Source: CAYTAP01 sp964435775 (GTDB lineage Bacteria > Planctomycetota > Phycisphaerae > Tepidisphaerales > Tepidisphaeraceae). Taken from it: a stretch of 13,789 bases of DNA. The translations under genes and the position numbers were made by a program. A model generated the notes under the pieces. The model ran no database searches. It was not told the origin of the DNA and saw only the letters and a list, made by a program, of their open reading frames with translations. Each line of letters begins with the position of its first letter. Position 1 is the stretch's first letter. The stretch covers positions 1 through 13,789 of the forward strand of contig CAYTAP010000108.1 of assembly GCA_964435775.1 (NCBI GenBank). Direction: 5' to 3'. Shown piece after piece: positions 6,002-13,789 of this stretch.

Positions 6002-8179
6002 CTACTTTTCGCGCGCCGCCTGCTCGATACCCCTTGAGATCAGGTTGGCCAGCAGTTCATTGCCCCGGGCGGTGGGGTGAACGCCATCGTAGGTCAGAAA
6101 CCCCTTCGGCTTGCTTAGGATCGAGCCGTCGAGCTGCAGTTCGCCGTTGAAGTTCCGATTGTAGGCGATGTACGCCTTGCGGAGATCAACCAGCGGCGCA
6201 CCGGCGGCCTTGGCGACATCACGGGTGATTTGCACATACTTTTCGATCTTCGCATCGTCCTTGTTCTCACCGTTGGGCAATTCGCCGTGGACGGCCATCG
6301 TCGCCACGACCAGCTTCGTGCCATGCTTTCTGGCCGCCTCGGCGATGGCCGTCAGTTGCTTGCGAAAATCCTCCGGCGTGGTCTTGCGCCACCAGACATC
6401 ATTGATGCCGATGAACAGGACCGCAATGTCGGTCTTGTCCTCGTCGATCATCTGCGCGAACGGCGCCTGCGCCCCGCCGTGGAGCTTGTTGTGGTATGCC
6501 GCTTTCGGCGAGCCGTCCAGGATCTGCAGCGCGCCGCCGCCGTTGATGCCGTGGTTGTACAGCGTGATCCCCAGGTCCTTCGTGGAGGGGCTCTTCTCGA
6601 TCGCCTTGCGGATCACCGAGACATATCCGTTCAGCCATGTGATTGAATCGCCGAAAAAGGCGATCGACATCCCTTTTTTCAGTGGCGTGTCGGCGCCCGT
6701 CAATGTTTTCAAACCGTCGATCTCATAGAGCTTGGCGCGCTCGGCGCGGGCGGCGTCGCTCACGTCGTACGGCGGATTGACCGGCATGACGGCCTGCGGC
6801 CCCGGCGTGATCGCCCCATCGGCACCAATCACCCCGCGGTACAACCCCCTGGCTATCCCCGGCGGATCGACAAAGCCGATCATCGCCACCTGTTGCGGCG
6901 TGATCGCCGACGCGCTGTCACCAAACGACAAACGCGTGCCGGATTCGGCCCAGTTGCTGATGAGCAACTGCGAATGCTCCTTCCACGTCGCCTTGGCGCT
7001 GTTGGCGAAATGGAGATCCCCGCCCTTGGCGAAATCAAGCTGCGCCCGCCCGGCCAGCGTCAGTTCGCCAAGGCGATCCTTATGCCCCTGCGGCGCGAGG
7101 ACGCCGCCGACGAGCGACATCGGCGCTCCATCGGCGATTTGATCGTCCGCCTGCCAGAGCAGCGCGGCGCGACGGCTCAATTGCAGCGCACCGGCGATCG
7201 CGTTGACGCCCGGCGGCTTGGCCAGCCGCAGCGCGTTCTTCTCCGTCGAGTTCTCCTTGGACGCATGTTCGATCGTGCCGGCGAAGGTGTTGGCGGCGCT
7301 GCCGCCAAGCGTGATGTTCCCCGCCGACAGCACGATGGTGGAATCGGCCGGGCCGCCCCACGTGCCGGTGAAGGTCATTCCATTGCTGTCATCATCATCA
7401 AGCGTCCAGCGGGCCTTGCTCTCAAGCTCGATCGGCCCGGATTGCTCGATCACGCCCATCGTGTCCCACGAAGCTTTGCCCGCGATGGTGAACGGCTCGG
7501 CGCCGCCGGCCTTGCGCTCAAACATGATCTGCCCGCCGGTTTGCCGCGTGCCGTGGGCGGTGTCGCCCAGCGCGCCGGCATGGCCGACGATCAGCATGCC
7601 GCTGCGAACCTCGATCGCACCGTGAAAAGTGTTTGCATTGTCGGCCCGCAGCGCGACGCCGCCATTGCCCTTGCCGGTGATCGTGATCGTGCCGTCGCCG
7701 GAGATGGGGGATTGGAAGATCAACTGATTGGCCAGACGCACCCACTTGTCATTGTTGGTGAGCGTCGCCGCGCCCTCGAGCGTCACCGGAACGGAAATGG
7801 TTTGATTGGCATGCCCACCGGCCTGGCTCTTGGCGACCGTCGCGCCATCCGCCAGCGTCAGCACATGATCGCCTTCAAGCGTCGCCGACGCCTTGCCGCT
7901 TAAGTTGAAGATCAACTCCTTGATCGACGCATCGACATCAAGCGTGATTTTCAGCGGCTTGTCGCCGCCCAATCGGACTGTGTCCCCGGCGGCGGGCGCG
8001 GCTTGGTCCGACCAGTGATCCGCCTGGCTCCACGCCCCATCGCCGCCGGTCCAGGTTCGATCGGCCGCCAACCCCGGTCGAGCGGCGATCATCCCCAGTG
8101 CCGCGACCACCCCCATGACCCATCGTTTATTCGCCAACGAAATTGGGGATGTGCCCTGTGCGACTCGCCGATCATCCAT
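6002..8179 (-). CDS. Secreted fusion of autotransporter-type strand-repeat region and SGNH/GDSL hydrolase
   Basis: A 725-residue exported protein. A hydrophobic stretch (20-38) ending PGLAA fits a Sec signal peptide cleaved near residue 39. Residues 40-460 are Gly/Ala/Thr-rich beta-strand repeats with phrases such as TWTGGDGAWSQADHW and NTFHGAIEVRSGMLIVGH, and close with FGDSASAITPQQVAMIGF. These are typical of autotransporter-associated strand-repeat (beta-helix) proteins. Residues 500-720 are an SGNH esterase domain with all blocks: FGDSIT (Ser512), NHGINGGG (542-549), GIND (591-594, Asn593) and DGVHPT (Asp698, His701). It should hydrolyse an ester, perhaps acetyl groups on a polysaccharide; the substrate is inference. 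No outer-membrane barrel domain is present, so it is not a true autotransporter. The start is fixed by AGGAGA four bases upstream. It follows the PEP-CTERM gene on the same strand, with a likely terminator between. Confidence 0.85.
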   Translation of the reverse strand: MDDRRVAQGTSPISLANKRWVMGVVAALGMIAARPGLAADRTWTGGDGAWSQADHWSDQAAPAAGDTVRLGGDKPLKITLDVDASIKELIFNLSGKASATLEGDHVLTLADGATVAKSQAGGHANQTISVPVTLEGAATLTNNDKWVRLANQLIFQSPISGDGTITITGKGNGGVALRADNANTFHGAIEVRSGMLIVGHAGALGDTAHGTRQTGGQIMFERKAGGAEPFTIAGKASWDTMGVIEQSGPIELESKARWTLDDDDSNGMTFTGTWGGPADSTIVLSAGNITLGGSAANTFAGTIEHASKENSTEKNALRLAKPPGVNAIAGALQLSRRAALLWQADDQIADGAPMSLVGGVLAPQGHKDRLGELTLAGRAQLDFAKGGDLHFANSAKATWKEHSQLLISNWAESGTRLSFGDSASAITPQQVAMIGFVDPPGIARGLYRGVIGADGAITPGPQAVMPVNPPYDVSDAARAERAKLYEIDGLKTLTGADTPLKKGMSIAFFGDSITWLNGYVSVIRKAIEKSPSTKDLGITLYNHGINGGGALQILDGSPKAAYHNKLHGGAQAPFAQMIDEDKTDIAVLFIGINDVWWRKTTPEDFRKQLTAIAEAARKHGTKLVVATMAVHGELPNGENKDDAKIEKYVQITRDVAKAAGAPLVDLRKAYIAYNRNFNGELQLDGSILSKPKGFLTYDGVHPTARGNELLANLISRGIEQAAREK

Positions 8180-8183
8180 CGCG

Positions 8184-8189
8184 TCTCCT
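8184..8189 (-). promoter_or_regulatory. Ribosome binding site deciding the SGNH fusion start
   Basis: On the minus strand AGGAGA stands four bases before ATG 8179. The frame is open to 8248, but this site and the signal peptide position favour 8179 as the start. Confidence 0.7.
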
Positions 8190-8255
8190 GAAATCAATCT
8201 GTCGAAAAAAACCGCGGGATTCCTTCGTGGCCCTGGTTGCCCCCACACGCAAACA

Positions 8256-8277
8256 GCCGCGACGAGAGCGTCGCGGC
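8256..8277 (-). terminator. Strong hairpin after the PEP-CTERM gene
   Basis: GCCGCGACG (8256-8264) pairs perfectly with CGTCGCGGC (8269-8277) over a four-base loop. On the minus strand it lies 56 bases past the PEP-CTERM stop and is followed by TGTTTG, a short T-rich run. It probably ends that transcript, so the SGNH gene next on this strand likely has its own promoter. Confidence 0.6.
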
Positions 8278-8332
8278 CGCAAGCGATCCATCAGGCTCCG
8301 CCGGATTGTCTGAAAACCCTGCCCGCGACCGA

Positions 8333-9256
8333 TCACGCCCGCGAAACGTTGCGCCGACGCCGCATCAACATCGCCGCTCCGCCCATTGCCAGAACCGCAA
8401 ACGTGCCGGGTTCGGGGACAGCCGTGGTGATGTCGTGATCCCGCAGGGAAGTCAACTGTGCGGAGGTCAGCGCCGATCCAAACACGCGAACGTTGTCCAT
8501 ATAACCGTCGAAGGGGCGATCCTTGTTCTTATCTCCATTGTTTCCAAGCAATATGGTCCCACCAGCTGTTCCAGTATTTGTGCCTGCGCCCTTACTGACC
8601 GATGTGTGCGTCAGCGCCGGAACGGTATCCTTTACGCTGAAATAGCCATTAAAGTCGGATCCATCGAAAGTGACGGCGTAAAAGATCCACGCCTTCGTTG
8701 TCCCACTGATTGCCGATGGATACGGCAAGCTTTGCTGAGTGCCATTTCCTGAAGTCACATAAAGAACGGTTGAATTGGTCGGGCTGAGCTTGATGCTCCC
8801 GTTGGCAAACCAAATCTCATTTTTACCCATACTGCCCGAATCGGTCTTCAGCCAGCCGGACACGGTCCATGCCCCCAGGTTATCGAGCGCGGAGGGCACG
8901 CTCGCCGTGGCGATTCCGCCGGGAGTTCCAGTGGACCCACTGCCGCTGCCGGTGGCCGCCGTGTTTTTATACGCCAAATCCAAGAGCGAGCCGTTGATTC
9001 CCGAACTCGCCGGACCATGTAAATCCGCAGTCGTGCTCTGCGCGTTTGAGGTATAAAACGTCACCGCCGTCGTGTCGCTGCCGGTGCTGACGGATGTTGT
9101 GCCATTGGCGGCATCATTGAACGTGTATTCCAGAATCGGCGTCGGCACGCCCAGCGGCACGAACGCCGCTTGCGCATGATCCGTCGCCAACAACCCAACC
9201 GATGCCGCCGCCGCGATGGCGAGCGAGAACATTTGACTCCGATGATTCCCTAGCAT
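8333..9256 (-). CDS. PEP-CTERM anchored protein with LamG-like fold
   Basis: A 307-residue exported protein. Residues 1-30 form a signal peptide (hydrophobic SLAIAAAASVGLLA, ending AQA before AF). Residues about 38-272 look like a LamG/concanavalin jelly-roll: ILEYTFND near the start, WTVSGWLKTDSG (130-141), WIFYAVTFDGSDFNGYF (190-206) and the closing FDGYMDNVRVFGSALTSAQL (249-268). The C terminus is a sorting signal: PEP at 281-283, a hydrophobic helix, then RRRR (299-302). PEP-CTERM proteins are recognised by an exosortase at the membrane and usually end up at the cell surface or in the exopolysaccharide matrix; no exosortase gene is in this window. The LamG-like domain suggests carbohydrate or matrix binding, which is inference. 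The start is decided by a perfect AGGAGG four bases upstream; the frame stays open to 9760 but that part is repeat DNA. Confidence 0.88.
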   Translation of the reverse strand: MLGNHRSQMFSLAIAAAASVGLLATDHAQAAFVPLGVPTPILEYTFNDAANGTTSVSTGSDTTAVTFYTSNAQSTTADLHGPASSGINGSLLDLAYKNTAATGSGSGSTGTPGGIATASVPSALDNLGAWTVSGWLKTDSGSMGKNEIWFANGSIKLSPTNSTVLYVTSGNGTQQSLPYPSAISGTTKAWIFYAVTFDGSDFNGYFSVKDTVPALTHTSVSKGAGTNTGTAGGTILLGNNGDKNKDRPFDGYMDNVRVFGSALTSAQLTSLRDHDITTAVPEPGTFAVLAMGGAAMLMRRRRNVSRA

Positions 9257-9260
9257 GTGG

Positions 9261-9266
9261 CCTCCT
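9261..9266 (-). promoter_or_regulatory. Consensus ribosome binding site of the PEP-CTERM gene
   Basis: On the minus strand AGGAGG, the full Shine-Dalgarno core, lies four bases before ATG 9256. It fixes the start, against a longer frame reaching 9760. Confidence 0.8.
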
Positions 9267-9353
9267 ATCAACCCGGACCTGAGAAAGTGATAATGACGCA
9301 TGATCAACCCTGCCTTGATGCAAGCCCTTCTGGACATCGAGTGACCAAGGACA

Positions 9354-9382
9354 ACAATAATGCACCAAATCGCATATTGCAA
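9354..9382 (-). promoter_or_regulatory. Candidate promoter of the PEP-CTERM gene
   Basis: On the minus strand TTGCAA (9377-9382, 4 of 6 to the -35 consensus) and TATTGT (9354-9359, 4 of 6 to the -10) are 17 bases apart in an AT-rich stretch. Transcription would start near 9347, giving a leader of about 90 bases. The match is modest. Confidence 0.35.
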
Positions 9383-9464
9383 AGAAATTTTTCGGAAAAT
9401 CGAATATATTTTAATCAATAATTGCCTATTTTGACGCCTTGGAGCGATTTCTCCGGTGTGATCG

Positions 9465-9660
9465 GACTTTTTCATGCGGCCAGAGCCTTTCAATTCTCTG
9501 CTGCTGCTCCGCAAAATCACAAGAGAATGAACCACAGATGAACTCCGATAAACGCAGATGAACGCGGGTTTTCCCCACCTGTGGTTATCCGTGTTCATCT
9601 GTGGTTCGATTCCGTGATTCGATTCCGCGCAGAATTGAAAGACCTTGTTCATGCGGCCAG
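9465..9660. repeat. Nested inverted-repeat element bounded by direct repeats
   Basis: TTCATGCGGCCAG occurs at 9471-9483 and again at 9648-9660, with similarity extending leftward to GAC at 9465 and 9641. Inside these lie outer inverted arms CTTTCAATTCT (9487-9497) and AGAATTGAAAG (9631-9641). Inside those are longer arms starting GAACCACAGATGAAC (9529-9551) and ending GTTCATCTGTGGTTC (9585-9607), matching at 21 of 23 positions. The inner unit resembles the 'CACAGATGAAC' palindromes scattered through many bacterial genomes. There is no transposase, so at most it is a non-autonomous MITE-like or REP-like element. The symmetry is seen; mobility is inference. The rest of 9257-9874 holds only promoter-like and leader features. 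Confidence 0.7.
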
Positions 9661-9687
9661 GGTTATGGCATTTCGCCAGATTGTTGC

Positions 9688-9693
9688 TATGAT
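9688..9693 (+). promoter_or_regulatory. Candidate -10 box of the helicase gene
   Basis: TATGAT (5 of 6 to consensus) lies about 180 bases before the helicase ATG, just right of the nested repeat. No good -35 box is seen at the normal spacing. If used, the mRNA would carry a long leader that includes both hairpins at 9793-9866. Confidence 0.25.
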
Positions 9694-9792
9694 CCCCTCG
9701 ACAACTGCCCGCCTGGATCGTCATGAGCTTCCTTCGGAAGTGCCTTCCTGATCGTTTCATCAGCCCAGTTGTAGCGCACTGACCGGTCTTTT

Positions 9793-9866
9793 CACGGCGC
9801 TTGCCGTGGCCCTTTGGTTCTGGTGCGCACCTTCAGCGCGCGGCCACTTCGCGTGGCGCACCAGAA
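9793..9866 (+). promoter_or_regulatory. Tandem hairpins in the helicase leader
   Basis: A six-base stem CACGGC/GCCGTG (9793-9798, 9803-9808; loop GCTT) is followed by an 11-base perfect stem, TTCTGGTGCGC (9818-9828) with GCGCACCAGAA (9856-9866), enclosing 27 bases that can fold further. The larger stem ends eight bases before ATG 9875 and covers the region where a ribosome would bind (AGAAAGA, 9863-9869). Structured leaders are known for cold-inducible DEAD-box helicase genes such as deaD. Regulation here is inference. Confidence 0.5.
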
Positions 9867-9874
9867 AGATTGCA

Positions 9875-11311
9875 ATGCAGTTTGCCGAATTTTCGTTGGC
9901 TGAGTCGATCCTTCGTTCGCTCTCGGCCATGGGCTATACCGTCGCCACGCCGATCCAGGCGCAGGCGATCCCTCATGTGCTTGAAGGCAAAGATGTTCTG
10001 GGATGCGCCCAGACCGGCACCGGCAAAACCGCCGCGTTCGCCGTGCCCATCCTTCATCGCTTGAGCCTTCAACCCGCGACGCACACCCCCCCGCCGACAT
10101 CACAGCGCGGTAAGAATCACCCGCCGGCCCGCAAGGCACGCTGCCTGGTCCTCTGCCCCACCCGCGAGCTTGCCAGCCAGATCCAGGACAACTTCCGCGC
10201 CTATGGACAGGGCATGCCCATCCGCAGCACCGTCATCTTCGGCGGCGTCAATCAGAACCCGCAGGTGGAGAACGTCCGCCGCGGCGTCGATGTCATCGTC
10301 GCCACGCCGGGACGGCTGCTCGATCTCATGCACCAGGGGCATGTCGATCTGCGGGCGATCCAGACGCTTGTCCTCGATGAGGCCGACCGGATGCTCGACA
10401 TGGGGTTCATCCATGACATCCGCAAAGTGGTCGCCGCGATTCCGGCCAAGCGGCAGACGCTCCTGTTTTCCGCGACGATGGACCCGGAAATCCGCCGACT
10501 GGCCGGGTCGATTTTGAATCATCCCGTCACCGTGCAGGTCGCGCCCGTCTCCAGCACCGCCGACCGGATCGAGGAATCGCTTTATCGCGTCATGAAGCAG
10601 GACAAGCCGGAACTGCTGGCGCACCTGGTGCAACACCTGCCCATGTCGCGGGCGATCGTCTTCACCCGCACCAAGCATGGCGCTGATCGGGTCGTCCGCC
10701 ATCTCCACGCCAGGGGCATCAAGGCCGAGGCGATTCACGGCAACAAAAGCCAGAACGCCCGCAAGCGCGCCCTCGATCACTTTTCAAGCAACAAGCTCGG
10801 CATCCTCGTGGCGACCGACATCGCCTCGCGCGGAATCGACGTCGATGGAATCACCCATGTCGTCAACTATGACCTGACCCACGAGCCGCAAACGTATGTG
10901 CATCGAATTGGTCGAACCGCCCGCGCCGGGGCGGCGGGAGCGGCCGTCTCGTTCTGCGATCATGAAGAGGTGGCGAATCTGCGGGCGATCGAGCGGCTGC
11001 TGCGCCGCGCGATTCCGGAAAAGGCGAATCCCCTCGCGTCGTTGCCAGCCTCCGAGCGCGCCCCCGCGGCAGCGCGCATCGCTTCGGAATCGTCTGTCTC
11101 CCGGCATCCACAGAAGCAGGCCGAACCTTCCAACCGCCCGGCCAAACGAAGCCATCCCGCCCACCGCCCGTTCCCGCAAGGCACCCATACCCCGCGCGCC
11201 GGCGGCAAAGCCCGGCGCGGCCCGGCCAGTCAATTCCGCCGATCCGCCGCCAACGCCAGCCGCAACCCGCGCGGAATGAGCAAGCGATCCAGGCCCGCGA
11301 CAAAGCGTTGA
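9875..11311 (+). CDS. rhlE: DEAD-box ATP-dependent RNA helicase, RhlE type
   Basis: A 478-residue cytoplasmic RNA helicase that unwinds short RNA duplexes with ATP, acting in ribosome assembly and RNA decay in relatives. All motifs are present: Q motif GYTVATPIQ (20-28), I AQTGTGKT (45-52), Ia PTREL (95-99), GG (123-124), Ib TPGR (144-147), II DEAD (168-171), III SAT (199-201), IV IVFTR (261-265), V VATDIASRGID (312-322) and VI HRIGRTAR (343-350). The DRMLDMGF after DEAD and the KRQTLLFSAT stretch fit the RhlE group. The Q motif has Ala-Thr-Pro where Pro-Thr-Pro is usual, a mild variant. From about residue 385 there is a basic, Pro/Arg/Ser-rich tail, probably disordered and RNA-binding. Start at MQFAEF chosen because the family begins there; the upstream extension to 9806 runs through the leader hairpin. 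Confidence 0.93.
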   Translation: MQFAEFSLAESILRSLSAMGYTVATPIQAQAIPHVLEGKDVLGCAQTGTGKTAAFAVPILHRLSLQPATHTPPPTSQRGKNHPPARKARCLVLCPTRELASQIQDNFRAYGQGMPIRSTVIFGGVNQNPQVENVRRGVDVIVATPGRLLDLMHQGHVDLRAIQTLVLDEADRMLDMGFIHDIRKVVAAIPAKRQTLLFSATMDPEIRRLAGSILNHPVTVQVAPVSSTADRIEESLYRVMKQDKPELLAHLVQHLPMSRAIVFTRTKHGADRVVRHLHARGIKAEAIHGNKSQNARKRALDHFSSNKLGILVATDIASRGIDVDGITHVVNYDLTHEPQTYVHRIGRTARAGAAGAAVSFCDHEEVANLRAIERLLRRAIPEKANPLASLPASERAPAAARIASESSVSRHPQKQAEPSNRPAKRSHPAHRPFPQGTHTPRAGGKARRGPASQFRRSAANASRNPRGMSKRSRPATKR

Positions 11312-11413
11312 ACCCCCAACGGCCGGCGTCCCATCACCTTGGTTGCCATACACCCCCGACATGCGCATGATGCCGATGGGGCGACGCTGACGGATTTGGA
11401 ATCGGTATCGATC

Positions 11414-12244
11414 ATGAAACCTTGCCTTTACGACTCTCACATGCACACCCCGCTGTGCAAGCATGCCACGGGTGAACCGGAGGAATACGCCGCCCGCGCC
11501 AAGGCGCGGGGGTTGGCCGGAATCATCATCACCTGCCACAACCCAATCCCCAATGGTTGGTCATCCAATGTCCGCATGCGGGTGGATCAATTTGACCAAT
11601 ACGTGGCGCTTGTCGAGCGCGCCCGGCAAGCCTACGCGGGGCAGGTCGATGTGCGCCTCGGATTGGAAAGCGATTACGCGCCCGGCATGGAGCCGTGGCT
11701 GCGCGAATTGCATCAAAAGGCGCCGTTCAACTACATCCTCGGCTCGGTTCACCCGCAGGTGCCCGAGTACCGCCAGTTGTATTGGCGCGGGGACCCCCTC
11801 GATTATCAGCGGACCTACTTCAAGCACCTCGCCGACGCGGCCGAGACGCATCTGTTCGACGCGATCTCACACCCCGACCTCATCAAAAACGATTTCCCCA
11901 ACCAGTGGGATGTCGCGCTGGTCATGGACGACATCCGCCGCTCCCTCGACCGTATCGCCGCAAGCCATACCGCGATGGAACTCAACACGTCGGGATTGCA
12001 AAAGGCGATCAAGGAGATCAACCCCAGCCCGACGATTCTCGCGGAAATCGCCGCCCGGCACATCCCTATCGTCCTCGGCTCCGACAGCCACACGCCCGAG
12101 CGCGTGGCCGCCGATTTCGAATCAAGCCTCGAACTCTTGCGCGGGATCGGATTCAAATACGTCAGCTATTTTCTCGATCGACAGTGGCAGGAAGTGAAAA
12201 TCCCCGACGCCCTCGCGTCGCTCAAGCCCGCCGATGCATCCTGA
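11414..12244 (+). CDS. hisK: PHP-family phosphoesterase, histidinol-phosphatase-like (HisJ/HisK type)
   Basis: A 276-residue PHP-domain metal-dependent enzyme. The closest match by motif is monofunctional histidinol-phosphatase, which converts L-histidinol phosphate to histidinol in histidine synthesis. Metal-site motifs are complete: DSHMHT (His9, His11), CKH (His17), TCHNP (His42), GLESDY (Glu85), GSVHP (His113), ISHPDL (His153) and GSDSHTPE (Asp224, His226). The length suits the HisJ family (about 260-280). No other histidine gene is next to it; it follows the helicase by about 100 bases on the same strand with no clear terminator between. A different phosphate substrate within the PHP superfamily cannot be excluded. 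ATG 11414 starts the protein right at the first motif; the upstream frame to 11339 adds no conserved sequence. The ribosome site is weak. Confidence 0.82.
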   Translation: MKPCLYDSHMHTPLCKHATGEPEEYAARAKARGLAGIIITCHNPIPNGWSSNVRMRVDQFDQYVALVERARQAYAGQVDVRLGLESDYAPGMEPWLRELHQKAPFNYILGSVHPQVPEYRQLYWRGDPLDYQRTYFKHLADAAETHLFDAISHPDLIKNDFPNQWDVALVMDDIRRSLDRIAASHTAMELNTSGLQKAIKEINPSPTILAEIAARHIPIVLGSDSHTPERVAADFESSLELLRGIGFKYVSYFLDRQWQEVKIPDALASLKPADAS

Positions 12245-12292
12245 TTGGAAATGGCGATCGTCCCCACGCCCGGCGTGCAATCAAACTCTTAT

Positions 12293-12387
12293 CCTCTCCC
12301 CCGGTATTCCGGGGGAGGCAGGGAGGGGTCTTCTTCATCAACCGAAAAACCCCCTCCCCAACCCTCCCCCGGCGTACCGGGAGAGGG
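12293..12387. repeat. About 95-base palindromic repeat (CTCTCCC...GGGAGAG type)
   Basis: CCTCTCCCCCGGTA (12293-12306) is the inverted partner of TACCGGGAGAGGG (12375-12387). Within each half there is a smaller hairpin (CCCCCGG-TATT-CCGGGGG on the left, CCCGGCGTACCGGG on the right), and the inner flanks (GGGAGGGG, CCCCTCCC) also pair. The whole can fold as one long stem or as two tandem hairpins. It lies between the converging ends of the phosphatase gene (12244) and carA (12429), where it may also stop transcription from both sides. This CTCTCCC-type palindrome is common as a dispersed intergenic repeat in many bacteria. Confidence 0.65.
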
Positions 12388-12428
12388 AGTAATACCGCCC
12401 AATTGGCCACCAAATGTTCCCACGCCCC

Positions 12429-13681
<1,253 letters not shown>

Positions 13682-13689
13682 TTGCAGCC

Positions 13690-13718
13690 ATTATAGCGAG
13701 GCCGGCGGGCGACGTCAT
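13690..13718 (-). promoter_or_regulatory. Promoter of carA, probably giving a leaderless mRNA
   Basis: On the minus strand ATGACG (13713-13718, 4 of 6 to TTGACA) and a perfect TATAAT (13690-13695) are 17 bases apart. Only eight bases lie between TATAAT and the ATG at 13681, so transcription should begin about two bases before the start codon. There is no Shine-Dalgarno sequence, as expected for a leaderless message. Confidence 0.6.
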
Positions 13719-13763
13719 ATGCGGATCAGGGAAACGCAGGGTGTTTCAATTCTCTTTGGTAGG

Positions 13764-13779
13764 GGCGGCTTCAGCCGCC
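13764..13779. repeat. Short GC-rich hairpin at window edge
   Basis: GGCGGCT (13764-13770) pairs with AGCCGCC (13773-13779) over a two-base gap. It may be the start of a dispersed repeat cut off by the window end. The 95 bases right of the carA promoter hold no gene I can see. Confidence 0.35.
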
Positions 13780-13789
13780 GTCTTCCTCT

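Noticed and set aside
6893..7903. 336-codon plus-strand frame opposite the strand-repeat/SGNH gene
   Set aside because: Antisense shadow: Arg-rich with no recognisable motif, whereas the minus strand encodes the signal peptide, repeats and full catalytic set.
9340..9385. Possible sigma-54 promoter (TGG...TTG) before the PEP-CTERM gene, as known for some exosortase-linked systems
   Set aside because: The GG and GC elements do not have the required spacing, so a -35/-10 type promoter fits better.
9601..9630. GGTTCGATTCC at 9603-9613, resembling a tRNA T-arm
   Set aside because: It belongs to the inverted-repeat element; no acceptor, D or anticodon arms can be built around it.
9257..9760. Upstream extension of the PEP-CTERM reading frame, including a stretch translating as NTDNHRWGKPAFICVYRSSS
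   Set aside because: This is a translation of the CACAGATGAAC palindromic repeat, a well-known source of false protein. The consensus AGGAGG and signal peptide place the start at 9256.

Overview
The window looks like a GC-rich chromosomal segment of a planctomycete, possibly from the Phycisphaerae side. The evidence is protein style: an N-terminal LESRTLLS motif on a large secreted repeat protein, a prepilin-like protein with a CDGHVEAL ending, a PEP-CTERM anchored protein, and an autotransporter-type strand-repeat region fused to an SGNH hydrolase. This placement is inferred from protein features, not from a marker gene. A run of ten Ns inside carA, with the two flanks encoding the same segment twice, suggests a draft or metagenome assembly.

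Layout. 1-191: non-coding, with a long hairpin. 192-2489 (minus): delta-60/FG-GAP surface protein. 2490-2823: divergent promoter region. 2824-4407 (plus): polytopic GT-C type glycosyltransferase-like membrane protein, followed after 43 bases by a small conserved protein of unknown function (4451-4789). 4790-5034: AT-rich gap with a UUCG-loop hairpin. 5035-5874 (plus): type II pseudopilin/prepilin-like protein, ending against a convergent pair of minus-strand genes. Those two are the strand-repeat/SGNH hydrolase (6002-8179) and, upstream of it, a LamG-like PEP-CTERM protein (8333-9256). 9257-9874: long non-coding stretch with a nested inverted-repeat element and a structured helicase leader. 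9875-11311 (plus): RhlE-type DEAD-box RNA helicase. 11414-12244 (plus): PHP-family histidinol-phosphatase-like enzyme. 12245-12428: a large palindromic repeat. 12429-13681 (minus): carA, small subunit of carbamoyl-phosphate synthetase, interrupted by the N run.

The first two thirds is dominated by cell-surface or exported proteins (FG-GAP protein, glycosyltransferase, pseudopilin, secreted SGNH esterase, PEP-CTERM protein). The last third is housekeeping: RNA metabolism, histidine or other phosphoester metabolism, pyrimidine/arginine synthesis. The genes are mostly monocistronic with their own signals, so I see no single large operon and no clear evidence for a wholly new multi-gene system. 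The most useful unusual observations are the carA gap that can be resolved from the sequence, the nested repeat at 9465-9660, the hairpin leader of the helicase, possible leaderless starts, and the secreted strand-repeat/SGNH fusion.
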